63,944 nucleotides of DNA from Flavobacterium undicola (lineage in GTDB: Bacteria > Bacteroidota > Bacteroidia > Flavobacteriales > Flavobacteriaceae): assembly GCF_009909155.2 (NCBI RefSeq), contig NZ_JAAAPM020000027.1, positions 1 through 63,944 of the forward strand, given 5' to 3'. Below are positions 54,774 through 63,825 of the stretch, one piece after another (the first letter of the stretch is position 1; every line of letters begins with the position of its first letter). The notes beneath the pieces are model-generated. The model was not told where the DNA came from. It did no database searches and was given only the letters and a program-made list of their open reading frames with translations. The position numbers and the translations under genes were made by a program.

Positions 54774-56288
54774 TTATTTATCAAGTATTTCATCAAAGTT
54801 TTTGCTGATGGTGCTGTTGTTCTGAAAATCATAAAGCGTGAGTTGCTGTACCTCGTAATAAAACTTCCAATAATTATACAAACTCGTAATATAATTTTCA
54901 GATGCCGATTGCCATGCTTTTCTGGCACTGGTCAGTCTTAACAAATCGATGCTTCCGGATAAAAACCGTTTTTCGGTTATTTCATAAGAAGATTTTGAGA
55001 TTTCACTGGTTCGTAAAGCGCCTGCAACCAATTGTTTCTGAAGGTTAAAATCGATAATTTTTAAGGCTAGTTGTTGGTTTAGTTTATCGCTTTCCTGCTG
55101 AACGGCAATTTCGCTCACTTCGGTATTCATTTTCGCAGTCTTGATATTTCCCTTGCGCTCTCCCCAATCCAGAATAGGAATACTCAACTGGATAGCAATC
55201 ATTTGCTGTTCCAATAATCTGCCGTAGGCTTCTTTGGCGGTATTGGCATTTTGGTTTAAACCATAACTTCCCCTCAAGGACAAATCAAAACGGTTTTCCT
55301 TGATTACTTTATCCAAATCCCTTTGTGCTTCTATCTTTTTTATTTTTAAATTAAAAATTTCAGGGTTATTTGCTTCTGCTAATGCAGTGGCTTCTTTAGC
55401 GTCAATTTGCAAGTCTGAAATAAGCTCAGGCAATTCTGGTGCGGAATACAAAGGGCTGTCGTCTCTTAAAAACAATTTTAATTCGGATTCAGCTTTTTCT
55501 AATTCTCTCTCATTCTGCGTTAGGTTAGTTTCAGCATTATACACATCTAGTTCTAGATTAAGTACATCATCTTTTTCAATAGAACCTAACTCGTATCTTT
55601 TTTTTCCAATTTTGAAAAGTTTTTGAGTGCTTAACACATTCTCTTGAGCCAGTTCTACTTTTTTACTCACAGAAGCCCAATTGAAGAAATAATTAACAGC
55701 TTTTAGTTTTATGTCCTGCAATTCATGTAGATATTCTTTTTTGGCGTATTCAAATTGAAGCGGGGCAATTTTATGGGCCCATTTGAAACGATTAAAAGCC
55801 ATGATGGGTTGGATTACTCCAATACGGATAGGTGTGGCGGTAAAATACTTTGATTCAGTCTCTCCATAATTAGCCAACCTGTTGAAACTTGAATTTATAA
55901 ACATAGTGGCTCCAGTAGCTTCAATGTTTTGATTAATAGCAATATTCCCGTAGGAATTTAGATTTTGTTGCGGTCTGTAAACATCAATATTATTTTCCGA
56001 ATCGTATCTTTTTAATACGGACTTATTATAGGATAGCGGTTCTAATTCTAAATTTACTTTTGGCAACACACTCGCTTTAAACGATCTAAATTGCCAATAA
56101 CTCGCCCCATATTGCTGCTTGGCTTTGAAAGCATCTAATGAATTTTTGCCGGCAATTGCCAAAATATCATTCAATGTAATTTTTTGTTTTGTGTCTTCAG
56201 TTGTTTTTTTTTGTTGTGCATTACTTTTTATAATACATAAAATAAATGTAACTAGTAGTACTATTTGTGTGATTTTGATTATTCTCAT
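54774..56288 (-). CDS. TolC-family outer-membrane efflux protein
   Basis: A 504-residue protein with signal peptide (ending KSNAQQ). It has the two related helical halves of TolC proteins (for example QDIKLKAVNYFFNWASVSKK and EKRFLSGSIDLLRLTSARKA). It would form the outer-membrane channel for the RND pump encoded 60 bases upstream. The ATG at 56288 (MRIIKITQ) gives a proper signal peptide; the earlier ATG at 56321 adds an aromatic stretch. The peptide gene follows about 250 bases downstream. Confidence 0.87.
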   Translation of the reverse strand: MRIIKITQIVLLVTFILCIIKSNAQQKKTTEDTKQKITLNDILAIAGKNSLDAFKAKQQYGASYWQFRSFKASVLPKVNLELEPLSYNKSVLKRYDSENNIDVYRPQQNLNSYGNIAINQNIEATGATMFINSSFNRLANYGETESKYFTATPIRIGVIQPIMAFNRFKWAHKIAPLQFEYAKKEYLHELQDIKLKAVNYFFNWASVSKKVELAQENVLSTQKLFKIGKKRYELGSIEKDDVLNLELDVYNAETNLTQNERELEKAESELKLFLRDDSPLYSAPELPELISDLQIDAKEATALAEANNPEIFNLKIKKIEAQRDLDKVIKENRFDLSLRGSYGLNQNANTAKEAYGRLLEQQMIAIQLSIPILDWGERKGNIKTAKMNTEVSEIAVQQESDKLNQQLALKIIDFNLQKQLVAGALRTSEISKSSYEITEKRFLSGSIDLLRLTSARKAWQSASENYITSLYNYWKFYYEVQQLTLYDFQNNSTISKNFDEILDK

Positions 56289-56348
56289 GATATACTGTAA
56301 ATAGAAAAAAGATGTTGTCATTAGAGATATTTGATTCCACTATGGCTA

Positions 56349-59300
56349 TTAAACAACTTTTCGGAGTGGGTTTAACTTTATTTGTTTTTTAGTTCTATTC
56401 TCTATTCTTTTGGCAAAATAGTAATAGCATAGTGGGGTAAAAAATAAACTTATGATAGTTCCCAATATCATTCCTCCTGTTAATACCGTCGCCAACGGTG
56501 CTTGAAGTTCTGCCCCTAAACCACCTGAGAACAGTAATGGAATTACGGCTAATATAGTAGCCAAACTGGTCATCAATATGGGTTTAAGCCTTCGTTGCCC
56601 CGCAAATAATAAGGCTCTCAATATAGAATATCCCTGGCGTTGTAACTGAATAATGGTGTCTATTTTTAAGATGGAATCGTTTATAACAATACCGCTCATA
56701 ACTACAATCCCTATCATGGACATCAAATTAATGCTCATACCAAAGATTTTTAGAAACAAAAAAGCTCCCGCCAGATCCAGCGGGATTTCAATTAAAATAA
56801 TTAAAGGCAATACGAGGGATTCAAATTGCGATGCCAAAATGAAGTAAAGCAGGATTAAAGAGATTAATAAGACTGTTATTAACTCTCCCATTAATTCCTG
56901 ATTGCTAAAAAAGCTTCCTGCAAAAGAAACATTATATAATTTGTTATCCTTTACCACTTTTTTCACATTAGCAATCGTGGGGTTTACATTGTCTTCATTT
57001 GTATTCAACTCTATTGGGTAATATTCCCCTTCTATGCCTCCCACAATGGTTTTCATATCTTGGGAATTTACCGCTTTAATAAAATCACTGGCGTGAAATA
57101 CCGCACTGTCTTTAGATTGTACGGTCGTTTCACTTAAGACTTCCTCTATAGGCTTAGTTTCACCTCCCAGTATGACAGGCACAAAATTTTGGTTATCAAT
57201 TATAGACATTATTTTACGTTCATTGAAAGCACTTTTTAAAGCATCAAACAGTACGTTTGTAGAGATGCCATAGGTCATCATTTTTTCTTGGTTGGCCACC
57301 AGATTGATATGCTCTTGCCATGCGATGGGTTTCAATTCTAAATCCCCAACATTTCGTTGTACTTGACCCCAAACTTTTTTTAGCTGTTCGTTTTGTGCAC
57401 TTCCCAAATTTTCTACATTTCGTAATCGAGCCACCAATGGAGCCTGTTCATCAGAGAAAATCATATTAAATACATTGTCAACTTCCCCGTAGGAAACAAT
57501 TGCGTGAGCATAATTTTTATGGATAAAAAAAGCGATGTTTTTTTGAAGTTTCTCTAATTTTTCAGGAGAATCACAACTGATATAAATAGCACTTTCTGAA
57601 GCTAATGACTCCGATTCTTTGTCCAATATAAATTGCTGGGTTCCCACTAGGGCAGTATAGTTCAACAAATCTTGCTTTACGGGCTTTAAAATTTCCAAAA
57701 CGCGACGTTTATTCTCCTCGACATTGATTTGCTTGTTCCAATCAATTTTCAACAAAGTTTCTGTTTTGGTTAAATAAGGCATTTGCGTTTTGGGAAGGAT
57801 TTGAAATAAACCTAAACCTACCACCAGCAAAAGGATACAAATACCCCAGGAAAACCCTTGATTTTTCATTACGAAACGAAATCCTTTTTCATACAATTCA
57901 GCATAGTCCAAAGTATTCGTTTTTTCAAGAAAACGATCTATTTTATTCTTTTTTCCAGTATCTTTCATATGAAAGAGGCGATATAACAATGGAACTAAAG
58001 TAACTGAAACCAACAAGGAAACGAACAATCCGATAGTAATTGCCATTGCCTGATCATAAAATAAAGCTCCTGAAATCCCGCTCAAAAAAGACAAAGGCAA
58101 AAATACGGAACAGGTCGTAAGCACTGAAGAAAATAACGGTTTTACCACTTCATTTGCCCCCTTGACGCAAGCACTGGTCAGGCTGTGTTTTTGTTCTCGA
58201 TATTGAATAATATTTTCAATGACAATAATCGAATTGTCAATCATGAGGCCTATTCCCAAAATTAATCCCGAAAGCGAAATAATATTGATGGAAATGCCAA
58301 AAACATAAAAAAACATCAAACTAACGATAAGTGAAACCGGAATGGAAACCCCAATCAACAAGGGAGATTTGACATCTTTCAAAAATAAAAACATGATGCT
58401 GAATGCCAGCAATATTCCCCATACCAAATCTTGTTTTACATTGTTGATGGCAACATCCAGTAATTTAGTTTGATCACGGGTTATGGAGAAATCTATGTCG
58501 GGATAGTCTATATTCATCTGTTCGACCAGGGTATTCAAGGATGTTTTTAGATTTTCCATCCTGGCACCACTTTGTTGTATGATGGCCATGGTAACGGCTT
58601 CTTTATCGTCTGACAAAACCAAGCCTGTTCGCTCTTGTGGATTCTCTATCACCTGGGCAAGTTCCTTTAATTGATAGAGCCTGTCGTTTTTCTTGATATA
58701 AAGGTTTTCTATTTCCCGAATATTGTTCAAGCTCGAACCCAGCCGAACGTTATACTGATACTGGCTGTCTTTTATCAATAAGCTGCCCACTTCAATATCG
58801 TATGTTTTAATGTTTGATTCCAACTCATTTAAACTAATGCCCAGAGCATTTAGTTTTTCTATTTCCGGGACAATCACAATTTCAGAAAATACTAATCCGC
58901 TCACATCCACCATGGCCACCTCATCGACTTGCTCAATGCGTTTGCGGATGACTTGATTGGCAAAGCGACTAAAATCAACAAACTCTTGGGATACATGATT
59001 TTGTTCGTCGTTAGAAACCACCTGCTTTTTTTTGCCTTCATTCTTGTCTTTTAAAGTTAGACTTAGATAAAATACAGGAATATCGGTGACATTGGCTTTT
59101 ATTACTTTGGGACGTTTTATGGTTCTGGGTAAGCTTCCCATGGCTCGGTCAATTTTTTCGTTGACTTCAATAAAAGAATAATCAATTTTGGTGCCTTGTT
59201 CAAAACTCAATCGTATCAGCCCACTCCCGTTGCTCGATTCACTTTGAATGTCTTTCAGATGACTCACTTGCATCAAGTTGGATCGTAAATTTTTCACGAT

Positions 59301-59480
59301 GGCATCTTCAACCTGTCTTGCTGACATATTCTCGGCCTCAATTTGTACCGTAATTTCCGGTATGTCAATATCGGGCATCAAGGATACCGGGATAAAGCCA
59401 AAGGCATATAGTCCCAAAATAAGCAGGCAAAGCGTGGTCATTAAAACCGCTATGGGTTTATGAATTAAAAATTTTATCAT
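56349..59480 (-). CDS. RND-family efflux permease (first copy)
   Basis: A 1043-residue inner-membrane permease with the usual two-fold arrangement. It begins MIKFLIHKPIAVLMTTLCLL and VSLMPDIDIPEITVQIEAEN. The helix-4 segment is GIGLMIDNSIIVIENI (DN type), and the second half has ELITVLLISLILLYFILASQ and GIVVMSGIVINDSILKID. It is set between the adaptor gene (59724) and the TolC gene (54774), giving a complete tripartite exporter. The substrate may be the cluster peptide or a related molecule; classical drug efflux cannot be excluded. Confidence 0.88.
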   Translation of the reverse strand: MIKFLIHKPIAVLMTTLCLLILGLYAFGFIPVSLMPDIDIPEITVQIEAENMSARQVEDAIVKNLRSNLMQVSHLKDIQSESSNGSGLIRLSFEQGTKIDYSFIEVNEKIDRAMGSLPRTIKRPKVIKANVTDIPVFYLSLTLKDKNEGKKKQVVSNDEQNHVSQEFVDFSRFANQVIRKRIEQVDEVAMVDVSGLVFSEIVIVPEIEKLNALGISLNELESNIKTYDIEVGSLLIKDSQYQYNVRLGSSLNNIREIENLYIKKNDRLYQLKELAQVIENPQERTGLVLSDDKEAVTMAIIQQSGARMENLKTSLNTLVEQMNIDYPDIDFSITRDQTKLLDVAINNVKQDLVWGILLAFSIMFLFLKDVKSPLLIGVSIPVSLIVSLMFFYVFGISINIISLSGLILGIGLMIDNSIIVIENIIQYREQKHSLTSACVKGANEVVKPLFSSVLTTCSVFLPLSFLSGISGALFYDQAMAITIGLFVSLLVSVTLVPLLYRLFHMKDTGKKNKIDRFLEKTNTLDYAELYEKGFRFVMKNQGFSWGICILLLVVGLGLFQILPKTQMPYLTKTETLLKIDWNKQINVEENKRRVLEILKPVKQDLLNYTALVGTQQFILDKESESLASESAIYISCDSPEKLEKLQKNIAFFIHKNYAHAIVSYGEVDNVFNMIFSDEQAPLVARLRNVENLGSAQNEQLKKVWGQVQRNVGDLELKPIAWQEHINLVANQEKMMTYGISTNVLFDALKSAFNERKIMSIIDNQNFVPVILGGETKPIEEVLSETTVQSKDSAVFHASDFIKAVNSQDMKTIVGGIEGEYYPIELNTNEDNVNPTIANVKKVVKDNKLYNVSFAGSFFSNQELMGELITVLLISLILLYFILASQFESLVLPLIILIEIPLDLAGAFLFLKIFGMSINLMSMIGIVVMSGIVINDSILKIDTIIQLQRQGYSILRALLFAGQRRLKPILMTSLATILAVIPLLFSGGLGAELQAPLATVLTGGMILGTIISLFFTPLCYYYFAKRIENRTKKQIKLNPLRKVV

Positions 59481-59723
59481 GGAAGAGTGGCGTTAGCTAA
59501 AGCGTACTGTTATTGATGTTATGAGATTTGTGATTGAAGAATAATCCTGAGTGCTCAATGTTATTAAATTAAGAGATTTTTGAAAGCAGATTAACTATTC
59601 TTGATTTGCTTCGCCAGTTCGCTATCGCTCGAGTCAGATTTTTGTGTTAGTAAATAAAAATTCACCTGTTTTTCAAGGACTCGCACATCTGAAATCAGGA
59701 ATCGTTAATCAAAAATCTGCAAT
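59481..59723. other. 243-base spacer between adaptor and RND genes
   Basis: No gene. It contains a CGAAGCAAATC phrase and a CGATAGCG/CGCTCGAG-rich stretch (59605-59635) typical of Flavobacterium filler. The spacer is long for an operon, so the RND gene may have its own promoter. Confidence 0.4.
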
Positions 59724-60836
59724 TTATTTTTGGGATTTAAGGATTACTTCACTATCATGTGCTAAATTCAAATTGCCAGAAACAATAACCGTATCTCCTG
59801 GATTTAATGTCGCACTGCTTTTGTTTGGATGAGCAATTACTGCATAAGAACTACTGTTCTCCATAGTGGTTTGTATATAGGTCCAGTAGGCTTTTCCGGC
59901 AACTACCTTAAACAACACTTCTTGGTTGTCTCGCAACACCACTGCCGATTTGGGTACAACCAATTGTCCTTTTACTTCTTTTTCGATACGCACTTTTACA
60001 TTCATGCCTTCGGTAAGTTCCCCGTCATTTTTCACAACGGCTTTTACCAGTATGGTTCCGTTTCTTTCTATCAATGGATTGATGGAGGAGATGTGTCCAT
60101 TATAGATTTTCCCCAGTGCAAAAGGAAGAATTTGCACCTTGCTATTTAAAGCAACATCGCTCATTTCTGATTCTATCAAATAAAATTCAACCTCAAATAC
60201 TGCATCGTCAATTAGGGTCATAAAACTTTTTCCGGCACTTACATTCTCATAAACCTTGCTTTCTATATTGGCTACTTTGCCACTAAAAGGGGCTATCAGC
60301 TTGGTCGATTTCAATTCATATTGAGCCGTTTTCAACTCCAGTAATGCCGCATCATAACCCGATCTGCTGGCTACCATATCATACACATCTCTGGCAATAC
60401 TGTCTCTTTTGGTGGTAAAAATACCTCTACCTACCAGCATATCTTCAAACTGGAATTTGGCTTTTTTTAAGTCTATTTCGGCTCTGGCTAGTCTTTGTTG
60501 GTATTTGAATGGGTTTAAGCTTGCCAATACCTGTCCTTTACGAACATTATCCCCATTTTTTACATACAGATGCTCCAGTTTGTCACTCACCTCAAATTGA
60601 ATACTATTTTTTTGGGCAGCAATTATTTTACCGTTGCTGACCAACTCTTTTTGAAACGATTCGTTTTTCAGCACTATCGTTTCTACTTCATTTTTTTCGG
60701 TTACATAAGCTTTTTTTTCGATAGAGGATTCTTCGGCAGCCTTGGATTTGGTGCAGCTATAAAAAAATAAAGAACCTGCTATTAAAAAAGATAGAATAGT
60801 TAGGTTGTTTTTTTTGGAGTTAATTTTCTTGCTCAT
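59724..60836 (-). CDS. RND periplasmic adaptor (HlyD/MFP), lipoprotein
   Basis: A 370-residue membrane-fusion protein with lipobox LFFYSCTKS. The lipoyl-like halves are visible (NGDNVRKGQVLASLNPFKYQ and STKLIAPFSGKVANIESKVY), separated by a short alpha-hairpin (residues 115-165). It is followed by beta-barrel segments. It bridges the RND pump at 56349 and the TolC protein at 54774. Confidence 0.88.
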   Translation of the reverse strand: MSKKINSKKNNLTILSFLIAGSLFFYSCTKSKAAEESSIEKKAYVTEKNEVETIVLKNESFQKELVSNGKIIAAQKNSIQFEVSDKLEHLYVKNGDNVRKGQVLASLNPFKYQQRLARAEIDLKKAKFQFEDMLVGRGIFTTKRDSIARDVYDMVASRSGYDAALLELKTAQYELKSTKLIAPFSGKVANIESKVYENVSAGKSFMTLIDDAVFEVEFYLIESEMSDVALNSKVQILPFALGKIYNGHISSINPLIERNGTILVKAVVKNDGELTEGMNVKVRIEKEVKGQLVVPKSAVVLRDNQEVLFKVVAGKAYWTYIQTTMENSSSYAVIAHPNKSSATLNPGDTVIVSGNLNLAHDSEVILKSQK

Positions 60837-60988
60837 TACTGCAGTTTTTATTATTATTTATTTCTGAAGAATTGTTACCATTTTATGCAAACATTAAAAC
60901 TTGATTTTCATTTATATTTAATTTGGAAACAAATGTCTTGTTAACTAATAATGAGACAGAATTTTTTTCTTTAATGCTTTTGGGTTTT

Positions 60989-61882
60989 CTATTCCTTGTT
61001 TAACTGTCTTTTTAGTTCTTCATCTACAGCTATATACATATTTTCGTTTCCTCCCTCACTATAGAATGATATAATTCCTTGAGGATTTACAATTATATTC
61101 TTTGGAAAAGATTCTCCAAAAAGTTTAGCAGTTTCATTATTTCCCAATGTTTGTATGTAATTGAAATTCTTTGAATTTAAAAATTTTTCTAATCTTTCTT
61201 TTTTATCAAAGGCTATTGCTAGAAATACCACTTCTGGATTCGATTTATATTTTTCAACCAAAGAATTCAAACCAGGCATTTCTTTTATACATGGTCCGCA
61301 AGTTGTTGCCCACCAATTAATCACAACACATTTACCAATAAAGTCCTTAATTGAAACACTTTTCCCATTTAATGATTCAACTGTAACAGAAGGGAATAGC
61401 TTACCTTTTTCTATTGCTTTTTCTATATTTATGATTGTGGCAATTTTACTTTTTTGCTTATTGTTATTCAACCATAAATACTGAATTTCATTGGTAGAGG
61501 TATTGTGCATCCATTGAACCGAAATTTTTTTTGAAGAGTTGTCATAACTAATGTCTGTAACATTTGTTGGGAATTGAGTTGATTCGTTTTTTAGACGTTC
61601 AACAGTACTAAAAGTCACTAATTTGTTATTAAAATAGGAAGAAATCCAATAACCATTTGATTTACCTTGTGTCAATTCTCCAAAAACGACTTTTATGCTG
61701 TCTATTCCTGTTTCCAAATTTGAATAACTTAGATTACTCAATCCTAATTCTTTCGCTATTGGTTCTATTTCTAACGGACAACCAGAAATTATTTTACTAG
61801 TCAAAAAACGCTCTGTTTTTTGTGCATTTATTGATAAACTAAAAAAGACTCCAATTGTCAACAATACTAATTTTTGCTTCAT
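60989..61882 (-). CDS. TlpA-like periplasmic thiol-disulfide oxidoreductase
   Basis: A 297-residue exported protein (signal peptide ends SINAQ). Residues about 160-290 are a TlpA/ResA-type thioredoxin domain, with VVINWWATTCGPCIKEMPGL, then FLAIAFDKKERLEKFL and the cis-proline-side segment FPKNIIVNPQGI. The first 150 residues are a separate beta-rich domain seen in Bacteroidetes TlpA proteins. It is the third CxxC protein in the peptide cluster. Confidence 0.85.
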   Translation of the reverse strand: MKQKLVLLTIGVFFSLSINAQKTERFLTSKIISGCPLEIEPIAKELGLSNLSYSNLETGIDSIKVVFGELTQGKSNGYWISSYFNNKLVTFSTVERLKNESTQFPTNVTDISYDNSSKKISVQWMHNTSTNEIQYLWLNNNKQKSKIATIINIEKAIEKGKLFPSVTVESLNGKSVSIKDFIGKCVVINWWATTCGPCIKEMPGLNSLVEKYKSNPEVVFLAIAFDKKERLEKFLNSKNFNYIQTLGNNETAKLFGESFPKNIIVNPQGIISFYSEGGNENMYIAVDEELKRQLNKE

Positions 61883-62139
61883 AAGTTCCTTTCTTTATTT
61901 TGTATTTATATATTGTTTTCTTATTACTTACCCACTCCTATATGCCGTTACAACTGTAACAAATTATTTTATGACTGGTATTTGTTACCTATGTAAGTTG
62001 ATTATTGGAAAGGGTACGAAGTCGGGAGACTTTGCACAGCATCTCGACTTTTAAGAACTTTCGCTTTTTAAAGAATACTTCGCATAGCTGGTTATCCGAT
62101 TCTTTGCACTTGAAAATTATTCTCTACTAAATATTAATC
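61883..62139. other. Intergenic spacer, no gene seen
   Basis: About 257 bases with no supported frame. It contains an internal near-repeat (CGAAGTCGGGAGACTTTG, then CATCTCGACTT) at 62017-62053 that could form a stem. Confidence 0.4.
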
Positions 62140-62697
62140 TTAATGTTTTTTTATAATTTTAAGAAACATATTATTGTCTTCTTTAGATATAGTTGGATTT
62201 CCAATGAATAATACGTTATCCATTTCATCCAATAAAATAGAGGAATATTTATATCCCGATTCTTTTAAAAATTGATACTCGGCATTAAATTCATCTTTAG
62301 AATCATAATAAACTAAATCTATAGGAAAGCCTAGTTCTGTTAAATAATAATCAACAACAGATTTCGAATTTCCTGACAGAACAAATTTAAAAGCCACATT
62401 ACCTAAACCTATTTTCTTATATATCTGCATAGTTTTTTCCCACTTTTTAAGCTCTAAATAGCACATACTACAGCTACCGTCATAAAATGCGACAATAGAA
62501 TATTTATTATGTATCTTTTTTTGCACGGTATCAACGAATGGTTTTACTGTCAATGGATAAACAATTTGTTTTCCTATCCATTTTTTATTAATTGAGTTTA
62601 ATGCAACATTTTTTTTCTTTTCAATGTTTTCTTTGCATGAAAACAGGCAAGTGCTCAATAGTAGAACTGTAGTTATAGTAATTATAAATGACTTCAT
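62140..62697 (-). CDS. Thioredoxin-like lipoprotein with CSMC motif
   Basis: A 185-residue lipoprotein (STCLFSCKEN). The redox motif is FYDGSCSMCYLELKKW, i.e. CxxC where thioredoxins have it, followed by KFVLSGNSKSVVDYYL and SSILLDEMDNVLFIGNPTIS. It is related to the CGPC lipoprotein at 52405 (same ILLDxxxNVLFIGxP phrase) but lacks its C-terminal extension. Its ATG overlaps the propeller stop codon (ATGA), so the pair is translationally coupled. Confidence 0.75.
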   Translation of the reverse strand: MKSFIITITTVLLLSTCLFSCKENIEKKKNVALNSINKKWIGKQIVYPLTVKPFVDTVQKKIHNKYSIVAFYDGSCSMCYLELKKWEKTMQIYKKIGLGNVAFKFVLSGNSKSVVDYYLTELGFPIDLVYYDSKDEFNAEYQFLKESGYKYSSILLDEMDNVLFIGNPTISKEDNNMFLKIIKKH

Positions 62698-63743
62698 CTT
62701 TTGCCTTTTAATATGTCAAACTTTAAAAGTCTTGTTCCTAATACTTCTCCCCCAAGACCATAAATAAATTTGTCTTCAAATACTTCAAAATTTCTAATTC
62801 CTCTATCTAGAATTAACTTTTTTATAAATTTTCCTTCAAAATTAAATACATAAATTACATTTGCATCTTGCCAATCTTTTTTATCCATGTTTTTTCCATT
62901 ATATAATGCATAGATGTAATTACTTGTAATTTTAATCATATTATAAAATGTTCTTTTTCTGTAATTTTGTTCTGAGGGCATAAAGTTTTCGGGACCAATC
63001 AAAGTAGTCCACTTATTTTTCTCTTTATTAAATATTTGTAATAAAGGCATGAATCTGTAACTAATACCAAATAAACTCTTCTTATAATCCATATCAGACC
63101 AATATATTTGATTTAGAAATTCTATGTTTTTTGAACTATAGGACAATTGCGGTAATTTTCCATATCCTTTCAAATTATGCCCTTTTAAATTGGTTTCAAA
63201 CAATCGAGAAGTAGTGTCTCCAACATTTAAGAAAAATATTTTATTATTATTGATAGAAACTCCGTCACATTCAATTGAAGGACTCAAGTGATATTCTTTT
63301 TCAAAAGAATTATTTATTATTAGTGAATCTGGATTTATTTCAACAATTTTTTTTTGCCTCTGATCTAAAATTATTAAATTTCCTTCTTCGGATTTTGAAA
63401 ATGGCCAAGCTCTTATAATTTCACCTGGTCCTTTACCTTTATTTCCATATTTACCTAAATACCGTTCCTCAGGAAGCTTAATAATATGAATGAATTTATC
63501 TGTTTTTATTTCATTGATTAATAAGTAATTTTTAGTAGCGACTAAAGTTCCTGAGAATATTAGCGAGTCAGATATATCTGATAATTCTATAGATTTTAAC
63601 TTCATTGTATTGTTAAAATTAGAATCATCAAATAGTATTGCTTCTTTATTTATTTGATCATTAGAAAGTGTGTTGTAAGTTTTATTTTTATTACAGGAAA
63701 TCACTATAGTACTTAAAAAAAACACCCATATTAGTTTATTCAT
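62694..63743 (-). CDS. 6-bladed beta-propeller lipoprotein (BF3164/TolB-like)
   Basis: A 349-residue lipoprotein (TIVISCNKNK). It shares GNKGKGPGEIIRAWPFSKSE with the GEGPDEI phrase of the copy at 53133, and closes with YVFNFEGKFIKKLILDRGIR. It is preceded by a 12-bp-stem hairpin, as the 53133 copy is, and coupled to the CSMC lipoprotein gene. Here, however, the expected upstream peptide gene is missing: the terminal repeat begins 16 bases beyond the hairpin. Confidence 0.75.
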   Translation of the reverse strand: MNKLIWVFFLSTIVISCNKNKTYNTLSNDQINKEAILFDDSNFNNTMKLKSIELSDISDSLIFSGTLVATKNYLLINEIKTDKFIHIIKLPEERYLGKYGNKGKGPGEIIRAWPFSKSEEGNLIILDQRQKKIVEINPDSLIINNSFEKEYHLSPSIECDGVSINNNKIFFLNVGDTTSRLFETNLKGHNLKGYGKLPQLSYSSKNIEFLNQIYWSDMDYKKSLFGISYRFMPLLQIFNKEKNKWTTLIGPENFMPSEQNYRKRTFYNMIKITSNYIYALYNGKNMDKKDWQDANVIYVFNFEGKFIKKLILDRGIRNFEVFEDKFIYGLGGEVLGTRLLKFDILKGKR

Positions 63744-63779
63744 TTTTTTTACAATTTTAGGTTTATCATTAGAAGTGAA

Positions 63780-63810
63780 GTTAAGGTTGCCTTATTGAGG
63801 CAACCTTAAC
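63780..63810 (-). promoter_or_regulatory. Stable hairpin before propeller gene
   Basis: GTTAAGGTTGCC and GGCAACCTTAAC form a perfect 12-bp stem with a 7-base loop, 36 bases upstream of the propeller start. It corresponds in position to the hairpin at 54218-54243, which follows the NVEALA-type gene. Confidence 0.65.
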
Positions 63811-63825
63811 TATAAATTAAATTTA

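Noticed and set aside
47974..59480. The RND/TolC/HlyD set as an ordinary multidrug or metal efflux operon
   Set aside because: Not excluded, but the precursor peptide, signal peptidase and CxxC lipoproteins placed among the pump genes make a plain drug pump the weaker reading.
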